From assembly GCF_000511175.1 (NCBI RefSeq), contig NZ_KI866530.1:2830670-2894669 (forward strand): a DNA stretch of 64,000 bases, given 5' to 3'. This DNA is from Sediminibacterium salmoneum NBRC 103935. Lineage in GTDB: Bacteria > Bacteroidota > Bacteroidia > Chitinophagales > Chitinophagaceae. The notes below the pieces were generated by a model. The model saw only the letters and a program-made list of their open reading frames with translations, had not been told where the DNA came from and made no database searches. This document shows, one piece after another, positions 53,886 through 62,566 of the stretch. Within the stretch, counting starts at the first letter, position 1, and the number at the start of each line of letters is the position of its first letter. Position numbers and translations under genes: made by a program.

Positions 53886-54410
53886 ATGAAAAAGATTCTT
53901 TTCTTGATGGTAATGAGTGTGGCTGTTGCTGCACATGCACAGGAACCACCACCTCCTGGTAAAATGGACAGAATGCCCGGTGCTCCTGGCAAACCCAGAG
54001 GCCCCAGACCTCCACATGTAGAAGCACTGAAAGTAGCTTTTATAACCCAGAAACTCAATTTAACAGCTGAAGAAGCACAGAAATTCTGGCCCGTTCACAA
54101 TAGCTATATGGCTGACTTAAAAAAAGCCAGAGAAGCCAATAAGGATGCAGAACTGGCATTTGAAGAGCAAGCGCTTTCTATCAGAAAGAAGTACAATAAC
54201 GACTTCAAAAAAGTTTTGAACAGCGAAGAAAGAGTAAATACTGTTTTTAAGCTAGACCGCAATTTCAACGACATGATGCGCCAGGAAATGATGCGTCGTG
54301 GAATGCGTCCGCAAGGCCCACAAGGTCCGGATCAAAAACCCGACAGACCTGCATTGCGCAAGAGAATGATGGAGCGCAATCAGCGGGATTCATCTTTACG
54401 GAAGAATTAA
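53886..54410 (+). CDS. Spy/CpxP-like periplasmic protein
   Basis: A 174-residue protein with a signal peptide ending AHAQ (about 19). A proline/glycine-rich segment EPPPPGKMDRMPGAPGKPRG follows. The helical part contains LNLTAEEAQKFWPVHNSYMADL, close to the LTxxQ motifs of Spy and CpxP chaperones, and ends in a long arginine/methionine-rich tail (MMRQEMMRRGMRPQG). It is probably an envelope-stress chaperone or sensor accessory protein under the adjacent ECF sigma. I chose the ATG at 53886; the longer frame begins with a TTG directly after the previous stop. Confidence 0.78.
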   Translation: MKKILFLMVMSVAVAAHAQEPPPPGKMDRMPGAPGKPRGPRPPHVEALKVAFITQKLNLTAEEAQKFWPVHNSYMADLKKAREANKDAELAFEEQALSIRKKYNNDFKKVLNSEERVNTVFKLDRNFNDMMRQEMMRRGMRPQGPQGPDQKPDRPALRKRMMERNQRDSSLRKN

Positions 54411-54411
54411 T

Positions 54412-54427
54412 CAAGAAAGATTTCTTG
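54412..54427. terminator. Weak hairpin between convergent genes
   Basis: CAAGAAA and TTTCTTG form a seven-base stem with a two-base loop, starting just after the Spy-like stop. No T run follows, so terminator activity is doubtful. Confidence 0.25.
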
Positions 54428-54443
54428 TAAGCCTTTAGAATAA

Positions 54444-55196
54444 TTAGGTTGAATGATTAAATACAGGGCTGGAGATATCATGGTAAAACAGGTATTTCCA
54501 GCCTTTTTCTTTTCCCTCTTCCCACCATTGTTTGCGAAGCTCCATGCATTTCTTTCCATCGAAATCATACTTGGCTACAAACCTGCTTTTCATTTGCTGT
54601 AATTGTGGTGCGTCATCTCCGCCAAAAAAGACGGTTTCATTTCCATCTGTAATGGTAAATACCTGGTGGTATTTGGAGTGCGCACCCGTTAACTGGTATT
54701 CAATGTAGCCATCTATGATACCCTGGTCTTCATTAAGCCAGATTACTTTGCTGAACTCTTCCAGCATGGCAATGTCTTCCTGTACATAAGAGGCAGAGCC
54801 AATTCCCATGGCATATTCAAATTCTCTTCTCTGCACAAAATAACTAGCATAGGGAAAAGCAATGAATTGTTCTCCGGTACTATGGTTTCTGGTTGTAATA
54901 CCTCCTGCATGGTCTTTGTGCAAATGACTCATCAATACTTTTGTAACCTGTGAGGGGTTGTACCCGGCTTTTTCCAGGTTATAATAAATCTGAGGAACCC
55001 CATTCGACAAGTTATACCCCAGACCTGTATCAATTAAGATTACATCTTTGGATGTGATAATAAGAAAGGGTTGAATTTCTACCAGTAAACTTCCGATTGG
55101 TCTGCTGTTTAATTCTTCTTTAGTAGTGTCGAAAGGAACAAAAACCTTGGTTTTATCAATGGTAAAACTTCCTTCAGATAAAGGTATAATGGTCAT
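54444..55196 (-). CDS. MBL-fold metallo-hydrolase (lactonase-like)
   Basis: A 250-residue metallo-beta-lactamase-fold hydrolase with the metal motif SHLHKDHAGG (HxHxDH), a distal histidine in YQLTGAHSKYH and the aspartate in FFGGDDAPQLQQ. The layout is like AHL-lactonase/YtnP-type enzymes; the substrate is unknown. I chose the ATG at 55196 (MTIIPLSEG) over a TTG three codons upstream. It follows the rodA stop by nine bases and looks like the last gene of the elongation operon. Confidence 0.85.
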   Translation of the reverse strand: MTIIPLSEGSFTIDKTKVFVPFDTTKEELNSRPIGSLLVEIQPFLIITSKDVILIDTGLGYNLSNGVPQIYYNLEKAGYNPSQVTKVLMSHLHKDHAGGITTRNHSTGEQFIAFPYASYFVQRREFEYAMGIGSASYVQEDIAMLEEFSKVIWLNEDQGIIDGYIEYQLTGAHSKYHQVFTITDGNETVFFGGDDAPQLQQMKSRFVAKYDFDGKKCMELRKQWWEEGKEKGWKYLFYHDISSPVFNHST

Positions 55197-55205
55197 AATA
55201 TTCAA

Positions 55206-56552
55206 TTAGCGCAGCACCATCTGGCGGTCTGCATCCAGTCTTAATAAAATAAAAATCAAAATGGTAAAAGTAAGCAGGGAAGAACCTCCGTAACTAATCA
55301 ACGGTAATGGAATACCTACAATTGGAAACAAGCCAATGGTCATGCTTACATTTACTGCTATATGGAAAAAGAAAATACTTACCACACTATAGGCATAAAC
55401 CCTGCTGAAAGTACTTCGCTGTCTTTCAGCAATTCGTACAATCCTGAATAAGAGTGCAATGTATAAGATCAGAAAGAAGAAGCAGCCCAAAAATCCGAAT
55501 GCTTCTCCCAAAGAAGTGAAGATGAAATCGGTATGTTGTTCGGGTACATATTTTCCACGGGTTTGTGTGCCTTTAAGGAAACCTTTTCCGGTAAAGCCTC
55601 CGGAGCCAATGGCAATTTTACTTTGGCGAACATTGTAGTCGTCTGGTTTTCTGGGTGCTTTTTCATTTCCCGTCTGTTGTTTCTTCATCGACTTTACATT
55701 CTCCGAACAATTGTAATCCTTGCCCACCATGCTGTAAATACGGGTACTTTGGTAACACTCCAGAACATTATTAAAGATGTAGGGGATAACGAATCGCTGG
55801 GTTCCTGCACTGATTAACCAGGCAATAAAGATGATGGTAATAACGCCCTTGTTTCTTTTTGCCTGTCTTCTGGCGATGTAAATCATGAATACGGCAATTA
55901 CACTTAATGCAATCAACAGGGTATTGGGCTCGATAATTAAAGAGGCAATCACCAGTGCGCCAAAGGAAGATCCGATAATCAGAATTTGAGCAGGCAATCC
56001 CTCACGGTACATGGCTATTAAGAAAGAAGTATATACCAGGGCAAGTCCTAATTCGTGCTGTAAAATTGAAAGTACTGCAGGGGCCAGTGTAATGGCACCT
56101 CCGATTAACTGGTATTTCAGTTTGCTGAAATCAATTTCCTGTCTCGATAAAAACTTTGCCAAAGCAAGCGCAGTAAATATTTTGCAGAGTTCTGCCGGTT
56201 GCAGGTTAAATCCACCTGCCAAAGGAATCCAGCTTTTAGATCCATTGATATTTTTACCAATCACAAAAGTGGCCAGCATGAGCAGTAGGCCAAACACATA
56301 CATCAGATTGGCAAAAGCAGTAAAGAGTTTGCTGTCTGTTAAGAGGATGAAAGTTGCAACCAGCACACAGAATCCAGCAAAAAATAATTGCTTGCTGTAA
56401 TTGGTTTTTCCACCAATAAAGGAACTGAAAACATTTACGCCCTCTCTGTATTCAACCATAAAAATGCATAGAATGCCAATGGCTACCAAAGAGGCATATA
56501 GCCAGATAACCGGGTAGTCTATTCCCTGTGAAATGCTTTTATTTTTTGTCAT
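55206..56552 (-). CDS. rodA: Rod shape-determining peptidoglycan glycosyltransferase RodA
   Basis: A 448-residue SEDS-family polytopic protein with about ten TM helices. Conserved segments include GSKSWIPLAGGFNLQPAELCKI, ILQHELGLALVYTSF, KIAIGSGGFTGKGFLKGTQT (in part), PEQHTDFIFTSLGEAFG and GIPLPLISYGGSSLLT. A cytoplasmic or periplasmic insertion of about 60 residues (around 270-320) is unusually long. RodA polymerises glycan strands together with PBP2. Its start overlaps the mrdA stop by four bases. Confidence 0.94.
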   Translation of the reverse strand: MTKNKSISQGIDYPVIWLYASLVAIGILCIFMVEYREGVNVFSSFIGGKTNYSKQLFFAGFCVLVATFILLTDSKLFTAFANLMYVFGLLLMLATFVIGKNINGSKSWIPLAGGFNLQPAELCKIFTALALAKFLSRQEIDFSKLKYQLIGGAITLAPAVLSILQHELGLALVYTSFLIAMYREGLPAQILIIGSSFGALVIASLIIEPNTLLIALSVIAVFMIYIARRQAKRNKGVITIIFIAWLISAGTQRFVIPYIFNNVLECYQSTRIYSMVGKDYNCSENVKSMKKQQTGNEKAPRKPDDYNVRQSKIAIGSGGFTGKGFLKGTQTRGKYVPEQHTDFIFTSLGEAFGFLGCFFFLILYIALLFRIVRIAERQRSTFSRVYAYSVVSIFFFHIAVNVSMTIGLFPIVGIPLPLISYGGSSLLTFTILIFILLRLDADRQMVLR

Positions 56553-58657
56553 TGTCTTCTGCCCTCCATTTTTTTCTTTTTAGATTCAGAAATTAACAGA
56601 GCAGCTTTGATTTTATATTTTTCCGTACTGTCTTTTTTATTGCCAACCGGCTTGCTTCCTTGTTCAAGTATAGCTTCGGTGTTGTTTTTAGGGGCTTCTC
56701 TGTTGGGTTCGGCTTCTTCTTTTTCAGCAGCTTCTTCCAATGCCAGTTTGGCCAGTCGGGCGGCTCTTTCCGCATCTTTTCGCGTGTACCAGTTTTTAAT
56801 AGCCTGAGGAACCAGATCCATTTTGGTGATTCTCTCCGCTGTAGCTTTACCTGCAGTGCTTAATGTGTCATTCAGGAATTTCTCTATGATTAATCCCGCA
56901 ATGGGACCTGCCGCAACGGATCCATATCCTCCGTTCTCAACCACAACCGCCACTGCAATTCTTGGATTGTCTTTGGGCGCGAATGCTACAAACAAAGAGT
57001 GGTTTTTTCCGTGAGGGTTTTGGGCTGTTCCTGTTTTGGCACAATATTCCACTCCTGGTATTTTAATATGAGAAGCCGTACCATACACAGTTACATCGTG
57101 CATACCATCATTAACCGCCTGATAGTCTCTGTCGGAAATATTAGTTACGGTATGTTTGGTTCTGTACTTATTCATCAACACCGTATCAGCTGTACTTTCA
57201 CTCTCTATGCTATCTACAAAATGCGGAGGATAATAATATCCCTTGTTGGCAATGATGCACATCAGGTTGGCCATTTGTAAGGGGGTAGCCGTCATTTTAT
57301 CCTGTCCAATTCCAAGCGTAAGCACGCTGCAACTGTTCCATCTTCTGGCTCCGCCAAAAAAACGATTGTACACACTGGTGTCTGGAATATTGGCTTTGTC
57401 TTCACTGGGTAAGTCCACTTCTAGTCTTCTTCCCAAACCAAAAGCATTCATGTATTCCTTCCATTTTAAATAGCCCTGATTGGGGTTGCCCCATTTTTTA
57501 TTGTCCAGTGCTTTTCTGAATACATCAGAAAAATAGGAGTTGCAGGAATTGGCCAGTGCCAGTCTTAAATTGGCAGCGTGTCCTGCATTGCCGTGTTCAC
57601 ATCTTACATATACACCGCCACAAGCACCATAACCACCGGAGCAACCAATACCATAATCGGAAGTTATTAATCCCTGATCCAATGCCACCAAGGCTCCCAG
57701 CGGTTTAAAAGTAGAACCGGGAGGATACTGTCCTTTGATGGCGCGATTGTACATGGGTTTAGCAGTGTCCATCACCATTCTTCCCCAGTTTTTTCTTCTG
57801 GCATTTCCGGTAAGTACATTCGGATTATAAGTAGGGCTGGAAACCATGCTGATAATGCCTCCTGTTTGCGGATTAATGGCAACTGCACTTCCAATTTTAT
57901 TCTGTAATAATTGTTCTGCCAGTTGTTGTACTTCTACATCAATGCTGGTGTACAGGTTGCGGCCTGCAACAGGTATGGTATCGAAAATGCCATTTTCGTA
58001 TGGTCCCTGTATGCGGCTTTTATTGTCTCTGATAAATCTTTTAATTCCTCTTTGCCCCATGAGTACCGACTCATAGGTTTTCTCCAGTCCACTCATTCCG
58101 GCATAGTCGCCCATTTCATATCCCAGGTGTTTGTTCTTTCTTAAATAGGCCGTATCTACTTCAGCAATATAGCCCAGCAGTTGTGCTGCTGTATTAAAGG
58201 GATAGGTTCTAACAGAACGTTCACTCAACACAAAGCCAGGAAATTTATACATGTTTTCTGTAAGCTTTGCATAGAGATCCGGCGTTAACAGGGGTTCGAA
58301 AATACTGGGACGAACTCTTGTGTTTTTAAATATAGCGTCCAGCATTCTCTTTTTGTATTCCGAAGTATCAATACCCAGAATGGCGCAGAGGGTAGCTGTA
58401 TCAGTGCCTTTTGATTCTGCCGGGGTAACTACTAAATCGAAACTAATGGTGTTCTCGAGTAGCGCTCTTTTTTTGCGATCGAAAATAATTCCTCTGTCGG
58501 GGTAAATAATTTTCCGATAAATGGCATTGTTTTCTGCTGCCAGTTTGTATTGTGATGAAAAAATCTGCAGGTTAATGAGCTGAGCAGTCATGACTATGAA
58601 TACAGCCCCGATAATAATTTGGATAACCCTTCCACGGCTTTGATTAAATACGGACAT
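56549..58657 (-). CDS. mrdA: Penicillin-binding protein 2 (peptidoglycan DD-transpeptidase MrdA)
   Basis: A 702-residue class B PBP with one N-terminal TM helix (about 10-30) and a pedestal domain. The transpeptidase domain carries S315-T-F-K318, S371-C-N373 and K541-T-G543. It cross-links new peptidoglycan with RodA in the elongasome. The C-terminal tail after about residue 620 is charged and alanine/glutamate/lysine-rich (AERAARLAKLALEEAAEKEE in part) and extends the protein beyond the E. coli length; its role is unknown. Confidence 0.95.
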   Translation of the reverse strand: MSVFNQSRGRVIQIIIGAVFIVMTAQLINLQIFSSQYKLAAENNAIYRKIIYPDRGIIFDRKKRALLENTISFDLVVTPAESKGTDTATLCAILGIDTSEYKKRMLDAIFKNTRVRPSIFEPLLTPDLYAKLTENMYKFPGFVLSERSVRTYPFNTAAQLLGYIAEVDTAYLRKNKHLGYEMGDYAGMSGLEKTYESVLMGQRGIKRFIRDNKSRIQGPYENGIFDTIPVAGRNLYTSIDVEVQQLAEQLLQNKIGSAVAINPQTGGIISMVSSPTYNPNVLTGNARRKNWGRMVMDTAKPMYNRAIKGQYPPGSTFKPLGALVALDQGLITSDYGIGCSGGYGACGGVYVRCEHGNAGHAANLRLALANSCNSYFSDVFRKALDNKKWGNPNQGYLKWKEYMNAFGLGRRLEVDLPSEDKANIPDTSVYNRFFGGARRWNSCSVLTLGIGQDKMTATPLQMANLMCIIANKGYYYPPHFVDSIESESTADTVLMNKYRTKHTVTNISDRDYQAVNDGMHDVTVYGTASHIKIPGVEYCAKTGTAQNPHGKNHSLFVAFAPKDNPRIAVAVVVENGGYGSVAAGPIAGLIIEKFLNDTLSTAGKATAERITKMDLVPQAIKNWYTRKDAERAARLAKLALEEAAEKEEAEPNREAPKNNTEAILEQGSKPVGNKKDSTEKYKIKAALLISESKKKKMEGRRQ

Positions 58658-58728
58658 ATGCAGGAAACTGTCAATGGTTTTGACAGCGTGAAATTAAGTA
58701 ATCTGCAGGGTTGTTTGCAGGAATAATT

Positions 58729-59259
58729 TTAGCTATTGGTTCTGTACTTGGCTTTTCTGTTAAATAAAAGCTCGGTTAAAAAAATCAGCAGTAAACTGAT
58801 GCCCGTAGTGCCCGCCACTTTACCCAGAAAATAACCAAAACTGCCGAACTGCAGCCATTCTAAAAGCACCAGGTAAAAATGGTGTACAAAAGTGAGTAAG
58901 CCTACATATAGGCCGAAAGGTGCCCAGCCCATGCTTTTGATACTGGGTTCTACATAACTCTGTTCGGTTGTTTCCTGGGGAATTAATAAACTTAAAAGGA
59001 AGGGGCGGATATAACCAATTAATGTACAGGCGGCAGCATGTAAGCCCATGGTTCCTGTAAAGAAATCCATGGTAAGTCCAAAAAGGAAAGAGACTACCAA
59101 TACACCCCATCTACCCATTTTAAAAGGCAGCCAGAGTATGTATAAAAAATAGAGTGAGGGCACAATGAACTGATGCAATGCAGGAATCTTATTCAGTACA
59201 AATTCCTGTAACAGAATAAAAAAGGCAAATCTGAATATATTGGTTAACAAATTACTCAT
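58729..59259 (-). CDS. mreD: Rod shape-determining protein MreD
   Basis: A 176-residue hydrophobic protein with about five TM helices (FRFAFFILLQEFVLNKI, VVSFLFGLTMDFFTGTMGLHAAACTLIGYIRPF in parts, GISLLLIFLTELLF). The FGLTMDFFTGTMGLHA segment is the MreD signature region. It links MreC to the elongasome membrane complex. The start overlaps the mreC stop by four bases. Confidence 0.86.
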   Translation of the reverse strand: MSNLLTNIFRFAFFILLQEFVLNKIPALHQFIVPSLYFLYILWLPFKMGRWGVLVVSFLFGLTMDFFTGTMGLHAAACTLIGYIRPFLLSLLIPQETTEQSYVEPSIKSMGWAPFGLYVGLLTFVHHFYLVLLEWLQFGSFGYFLGKVAGTTGISLLLIFLTELLFNRKAKYRTNS

Positions 59260-60104
59260 TGATTCTTATTGCGATTTTCCAGTTCTATTTGTTCGTTGTA
59301 TCGGGTATTGTAAATAACATCTACGTCCTGAACGGTAAAGAAATTCGTAGCGGTTTTTATTTTCAGTGTATAATAATTCGTAGCCGGATCTTCGGTAATA
59401 GAAGCCACTCTGCCAATCATTAAATGCGAAGGGAAGTTGGCAGAATAATTACTGGTTAAAACCGTATCACCCTGTACCACTTTGGCACTTTTAGATACGT
59501 TTCTTAAAATCAGCAAGGAAGGATCTGCTCCGTCCCACTCTATGCTACCGGTGGTATTGTCTTTTTTCAACATGGCAGAAACCTTACTGTTTCTGTGCAA
59601 CAGGCTCATTACTTTACTCAGGTTGGCTGAAACATCCACCACAACACCTACAATGCCATCGGGACCTACAACGGCCATTCCTTTTTTAATGCCCTGGTTT
59701 TCTCCTCTTTCGAGCATTAGATAGTTGTTCTGCAAAGTGTAAGAGTTGCCAATTACTTTTGCCGGCAGATAAATGAATTTTCTGTTTCTGCCCAGCGTAT
59801 CTCTGTAAGTAGTATCGGTAATTTGTAAAGCCGTGGTATCGGGTGAAATAAAATTGCCTGACAATGCATTTCTTAAACGGGAATTTTCAGCAGCCAGCCG
59901 CTGATTGGTTTCCTTTAGCTGAAAGTATTGTTGCAGGTTGGCATAATGACTATTGAAATAGCCGGTTACTTCAAAAGTAATTCCGGAGAAATAAGTCTCG
60001 TGCGTTTTGCTGGAGTTACTTAGCATTACAATACAAAGAATTTGCAGCAGCAGAAAGCTGAGGAAATTAAAGTATTGCCGTATGAACAGGTAAATATTTT
60101 TCAA
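59256..60104 (-). CDS. mreC: Rod shape-determining protein MreC
   Basis: A 282-residue protein with one N-terminal TM helix (about 10-30) and a coiled coil (about 55-80, LQQYFQLKETNQRLAAENSRLR in part). The periplasmic MreC beta-barrel domain follows, with VVGPDGIVGVVVDVSANLSKV, GSIEWDGADPSLLIL and GDTVLTSNYSANFP. It activates PBP2-RodA. The start codon is a TTG at 60104; an in-frame TAG lies two codons upstream and no ATG is available, so the TTG start is forced. Confidence 0.93.
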   Translation of the reverse strand: MKNIYLFIRQYFNFLSFLLLQILCIVMLSNSSKTHETYFSGITFEVTGYFNSHYANLQQYFQLKETNQRLAAENSRLRNALSGNFISPDTTALQITDTTYRDTLGRNRKFIYLPAKVIGNSYTLQNNYLMLERGENQGIKKGMAVVGPDGIVGVVVDVSANLSKVMSLLHRNSKVSAMLKKDNTTGSIEWDGADPSLLILRNVSKSAKVVQGDTVLTSNYSANFPSHLMIGRVASITEDPATNYYTLKIKTATNFFTVQDVDVIYNTRYNEQIELENRNKNQ

Positions 60105-60119
60105 TGCCTATTCGCAGTT

Positions 60120-61145
60120 CTATCTCATGATAAATGGAAAACGCTGATAATTTTTAAGCGCCAGTCCTGTACCTCTTACCACACTCTTCAATGGATCGTC
60201 GGCAACATGAACAGGGAGTTTAATCTTCGCGCTCAAACGCTTGTCTAATCCGCGTAAGAGGGCTCCGCCACCCGTCAGGTATAATCCCCTCCGGTAAATA
60301 TCTGCAGCCAATTCAGGAGGCGTTGTTTCCAATGCTTTCAGAATTGCTTCTTCTATTTTGAAAATACTTTTATCCAGCGCTTCTGCAATTTCCTGATAGC
60401 TTACCATGATTTGTTTGGGAATACCAGTAACCAGGTCACGGCCATTTACCGGCATATCATCTGGCGGATTGTCTAAATCTTTCATAGCAGCACCCACATT
60501 AATTTTAATTTGTTCAGCAGTGCGCTCACCAATTAATAAGCTATGGTATCTTCTTAATGCTTCCATGATGTCTGCAGTAAATTCATCACCTGCAATACGA
60601 ATACTCTGATCGCATACAATACCTGCTAAAGCAATTACCGTAATACCTGTAGTACCTCCACCAATATCAATAATCATATTACCTACCGGCTCTTCTACAT
60701 CAATGCCAATACCCAAGGCAGCAGCCATGGGTTCGTGAATCATGTACACTTCTTTGGCACCCGCCTGCTCTGCACTGTCTCTTACCGCACGCTTTTCAAC
60801 TTCCGTAATAGAAGAAGGTATACAAATTACCATTCTCCAGCTTGGAGGGAACAATGGCTTTTTAGGATAAATCATTTTCATCAACTCACGAATCATTAAT
60901 TCCGCTGCGTTAAAGTCTGCAATAACACCGTCTTTTAATGGACGAATGGTGCGGATGCTTTCGTGTGTTTTTTCGTGCATCATCAATGCCTTCTTGCCCA
61001 CCGCCAACACTTCTTTCATGTTGTTGCGGTTCAATGCCACAATAGATGGTTCGTTCACCACCACATCGTCGTTATGAATAATCAGGGTATTGGCAGTACC
61101 CAGATCCATGGCTATTTCCTGTGTAAAAAAATTAAATAATCCCAT
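60120..61145 (-). CDS. mreB: Rod shape-determining actin homologue MreB
   Basis: A 341-residue bacterial actin with phosphate-1 loop AMDLGTANTLI, the connect and phosphate-2 residues DIGGGTTGITVIAL, the adenosine-binding GGGALLRGLDKRL, and PLKDGVIADF. MreB filaments organise lateral wall synthesis. It is the first gene of mreB-mreC-mreD-mrdA-rodA. A promoter lies just upstream, partly inside the end of purD. Confidence 0.97.
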   Translation of the reverse strand: MGLFNFFTQEIAMDLGTANTLIIHNDDVVVNEPSIVALNRNNMKEVLAVGKKALMMHEKTHESIRTIRPLKDGVIADFNAAELMIRELMKMIYPKKPLFPPSWRMVICIPSSITEVEKRAVRDSAEQAGAKEVYMIHEPMAAALGIGIDVEEPVGNMIIDIGGGTTGITVIALAGIVCDQSIRIAGDEFTADIMEALRRYHSLLIGERTAEQIKINVGAAMKDLDNPPDDMPVNGRDLVTGIPKQIMVSYQEIAEALDKSIFKIEEAILKALETTPPELAADIYRRGLYLTGGGALLRGLDKRLSAKIKLPVHVADDPLKSVVRGTGLALKNYQRFPFIMR

Positions 61146-61185
61146 TGTATGGTTCGGTTCTTAAGTATTTGAATTGCAACGTGTA

Positions 61186-61217
61186 CAAAGGTGCTTGAAA
61201 ATAGTGGAATTAACAAG
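61186..61217 (-). promoter_or_regulatory. Promoter of the mreB operon
   Basis: On the minus strand CTTG (61217-61214), a 20-base spacer and CACCTTTG (61193-61186) match the Bacteroidota promoter with one mismatch in each box. The -33 box abuts the purD stop codon region. The leader before mreB is about 35 bases. Confidence 0.45.
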
Positions 61218-62496
61218 GGAATTCAAAGCCAATATCATTTCTGTAGTACATTCCCTCGAAACTTATTTTTTCAAGGGTCTGCTTAGATTTGGCAACGGCA
61301 TCTCCGATATTTTCTCCATAGGCGGTAACAGCTAAAACCCTGCCACCATTTGTTAAAACCTGCTCTCCGCTGGAAATAGTTCCGGCATGAAATACCAGGG
61401 TATCTTTCGGAACCTCAGCAGCAGCGGGCAGTTCAATGGTTTTTCCCTTTGCATAATTACCCGGATACCCCCCGCTAACGGCCATAATAGTGGCGGCACT
61501 GCGCGGATCAAAACTGATATTGGCATCTTCCAGGGTGCCATTGTCCATGGCCGCGAATAAAGCCACCAGGTCGGTTTGCAGTCTGGGCAATACCACTTCG
61601 GTTTCAGGATCACCCAGGCGGCAATTGTACTCAATTACAAAGGGCTCTCCGCCTACATTCATTAAGCCAAAGAAGATAAAGCCATGGTATTCCAGCCCTT
61701 CTTTGGCAAGACCTTCCACGGTTGGGCGTATAATCCGGTCTTCGGTTTTTTGCATGAAAGCCGCGTCCATAAAGGGCACCGGGCTAACACAGCCCATGCC
61801 ACCGGTATTTAATCCGGTATCGCCTTCGCCAATGCGCTTATAATCTTTGGCATGCCCGATAATATGATAGGCCGAGCCGTTGGTTAATACAAAAACACTT
61901 ACTTCAATCCCTTTCAGGAAGGATTCAATCACTACTTTTTCGCTGGCAGCCCCGAATTGTTTCTGCAGAATCATTTCGCTGAAACAGTCCAGTGCTTCCT
62001 GGGTTGTGGTGGCAATTACCACCCCTTTACCTGCAGCCAGTCCGTCTGCTTTCAACACTACCGGCAAGGAATGCTGTTGAATATAGGCTTTCCCGGCTTC
62101 AAAATTGTCTGCCGTAAACTCTGCATAACTGGCCGTTGGAATACCCTGTCTTTCCATGAATTTTTTGCTGAAAGCCTTGCTGCCTTCTAATTGCGCAGCG
62201 GCTTTGGAGGGGCCCACCACAATGATATGTTGCAAAGCTTCATCGTTCTTGCAGAAGTCGTAGATACCTTTTACCAGTGGTTCTTCCGGCCCCACCACCA
62301 GCATATGAATTTCTTTTTCAATGCAGGTTGCTTTGATGGCCTCAAAATCGGTAACCGAAAGGTTGAGATTGGTGCCAAACCCTGCTGTGCCTGCGTTTCC
62401 GGGTGCGATATATAATTGATCACAGTGATGACTCTGGGCCATTTTCCAGGCCAATGCATGTTCGCGTCCTCCGCTCCCTATTAAAAGAATATTCAT
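61210..62496 (-). CDS. purD: Phosphoribosylamine--glycine ligase
   Basis: A 428-residue ATP-grasp enzyme starting MNILLIGSGGREHALAWKM. It has LVVGPEEPLVKGIYDF, PVVLKADGLAAGKGVVIA, EKVVIESFLKGIEVSVF, GGMGCVSPVPF, EYNCRLGDPETEVVLPRL and the C-terminal GGRVLAVTAYG. It joins glycine to 5-phosphoribosylamine, the second step of purine synthesis. The length is normal. It is on the same strand as mreB but has its own position divergent from the peptide transporter. Confidence 0.97.
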   Translation of the reverse strand: MNILLIGSGGREHALAWKMAQSHHCDQLYIAPGNAGTAGFGTNLNLSVTDFEAIKATCIEKEIHMLVVGPEEPLVKGIYDFCKNDEALQHIIVVGPSKAAAQLEGSKAFSKKFMERQGIPTASYAEFTADNFEAGKAYIQQHSLPVVLKADGLAAGKGVVIATTTQEALDCFSEMILQKQFGAASEKVVIESFLKGIEVSVFVLTNGSAYHIIGHAKDYKRIGEGDTGLNTGGMGCVSPVPFMDAAFMQKTEDRIIRPTVEGLAKEGLEYHGFIFFGLMNVGGEPFVIEYNCRLGDPETEVVLPRLQTDLVALFAAMDNGTLEDANISFDPRSAATIMAVSGGYPGNYAKGKTIELPAAAEVPKDTLVFHAGTISSGEQVLTNGGRVLAVTAYGENIGDAVAKSKQTLEKISFEGMYYRNDIGFEFPC

Positions 62497-62566
62497 GTAG
62501 ACTAAATTGGTTGCGAAAATAACCTATCCCTTTCATTTTTATTACTATTTTGAGCCAATAACGAAA

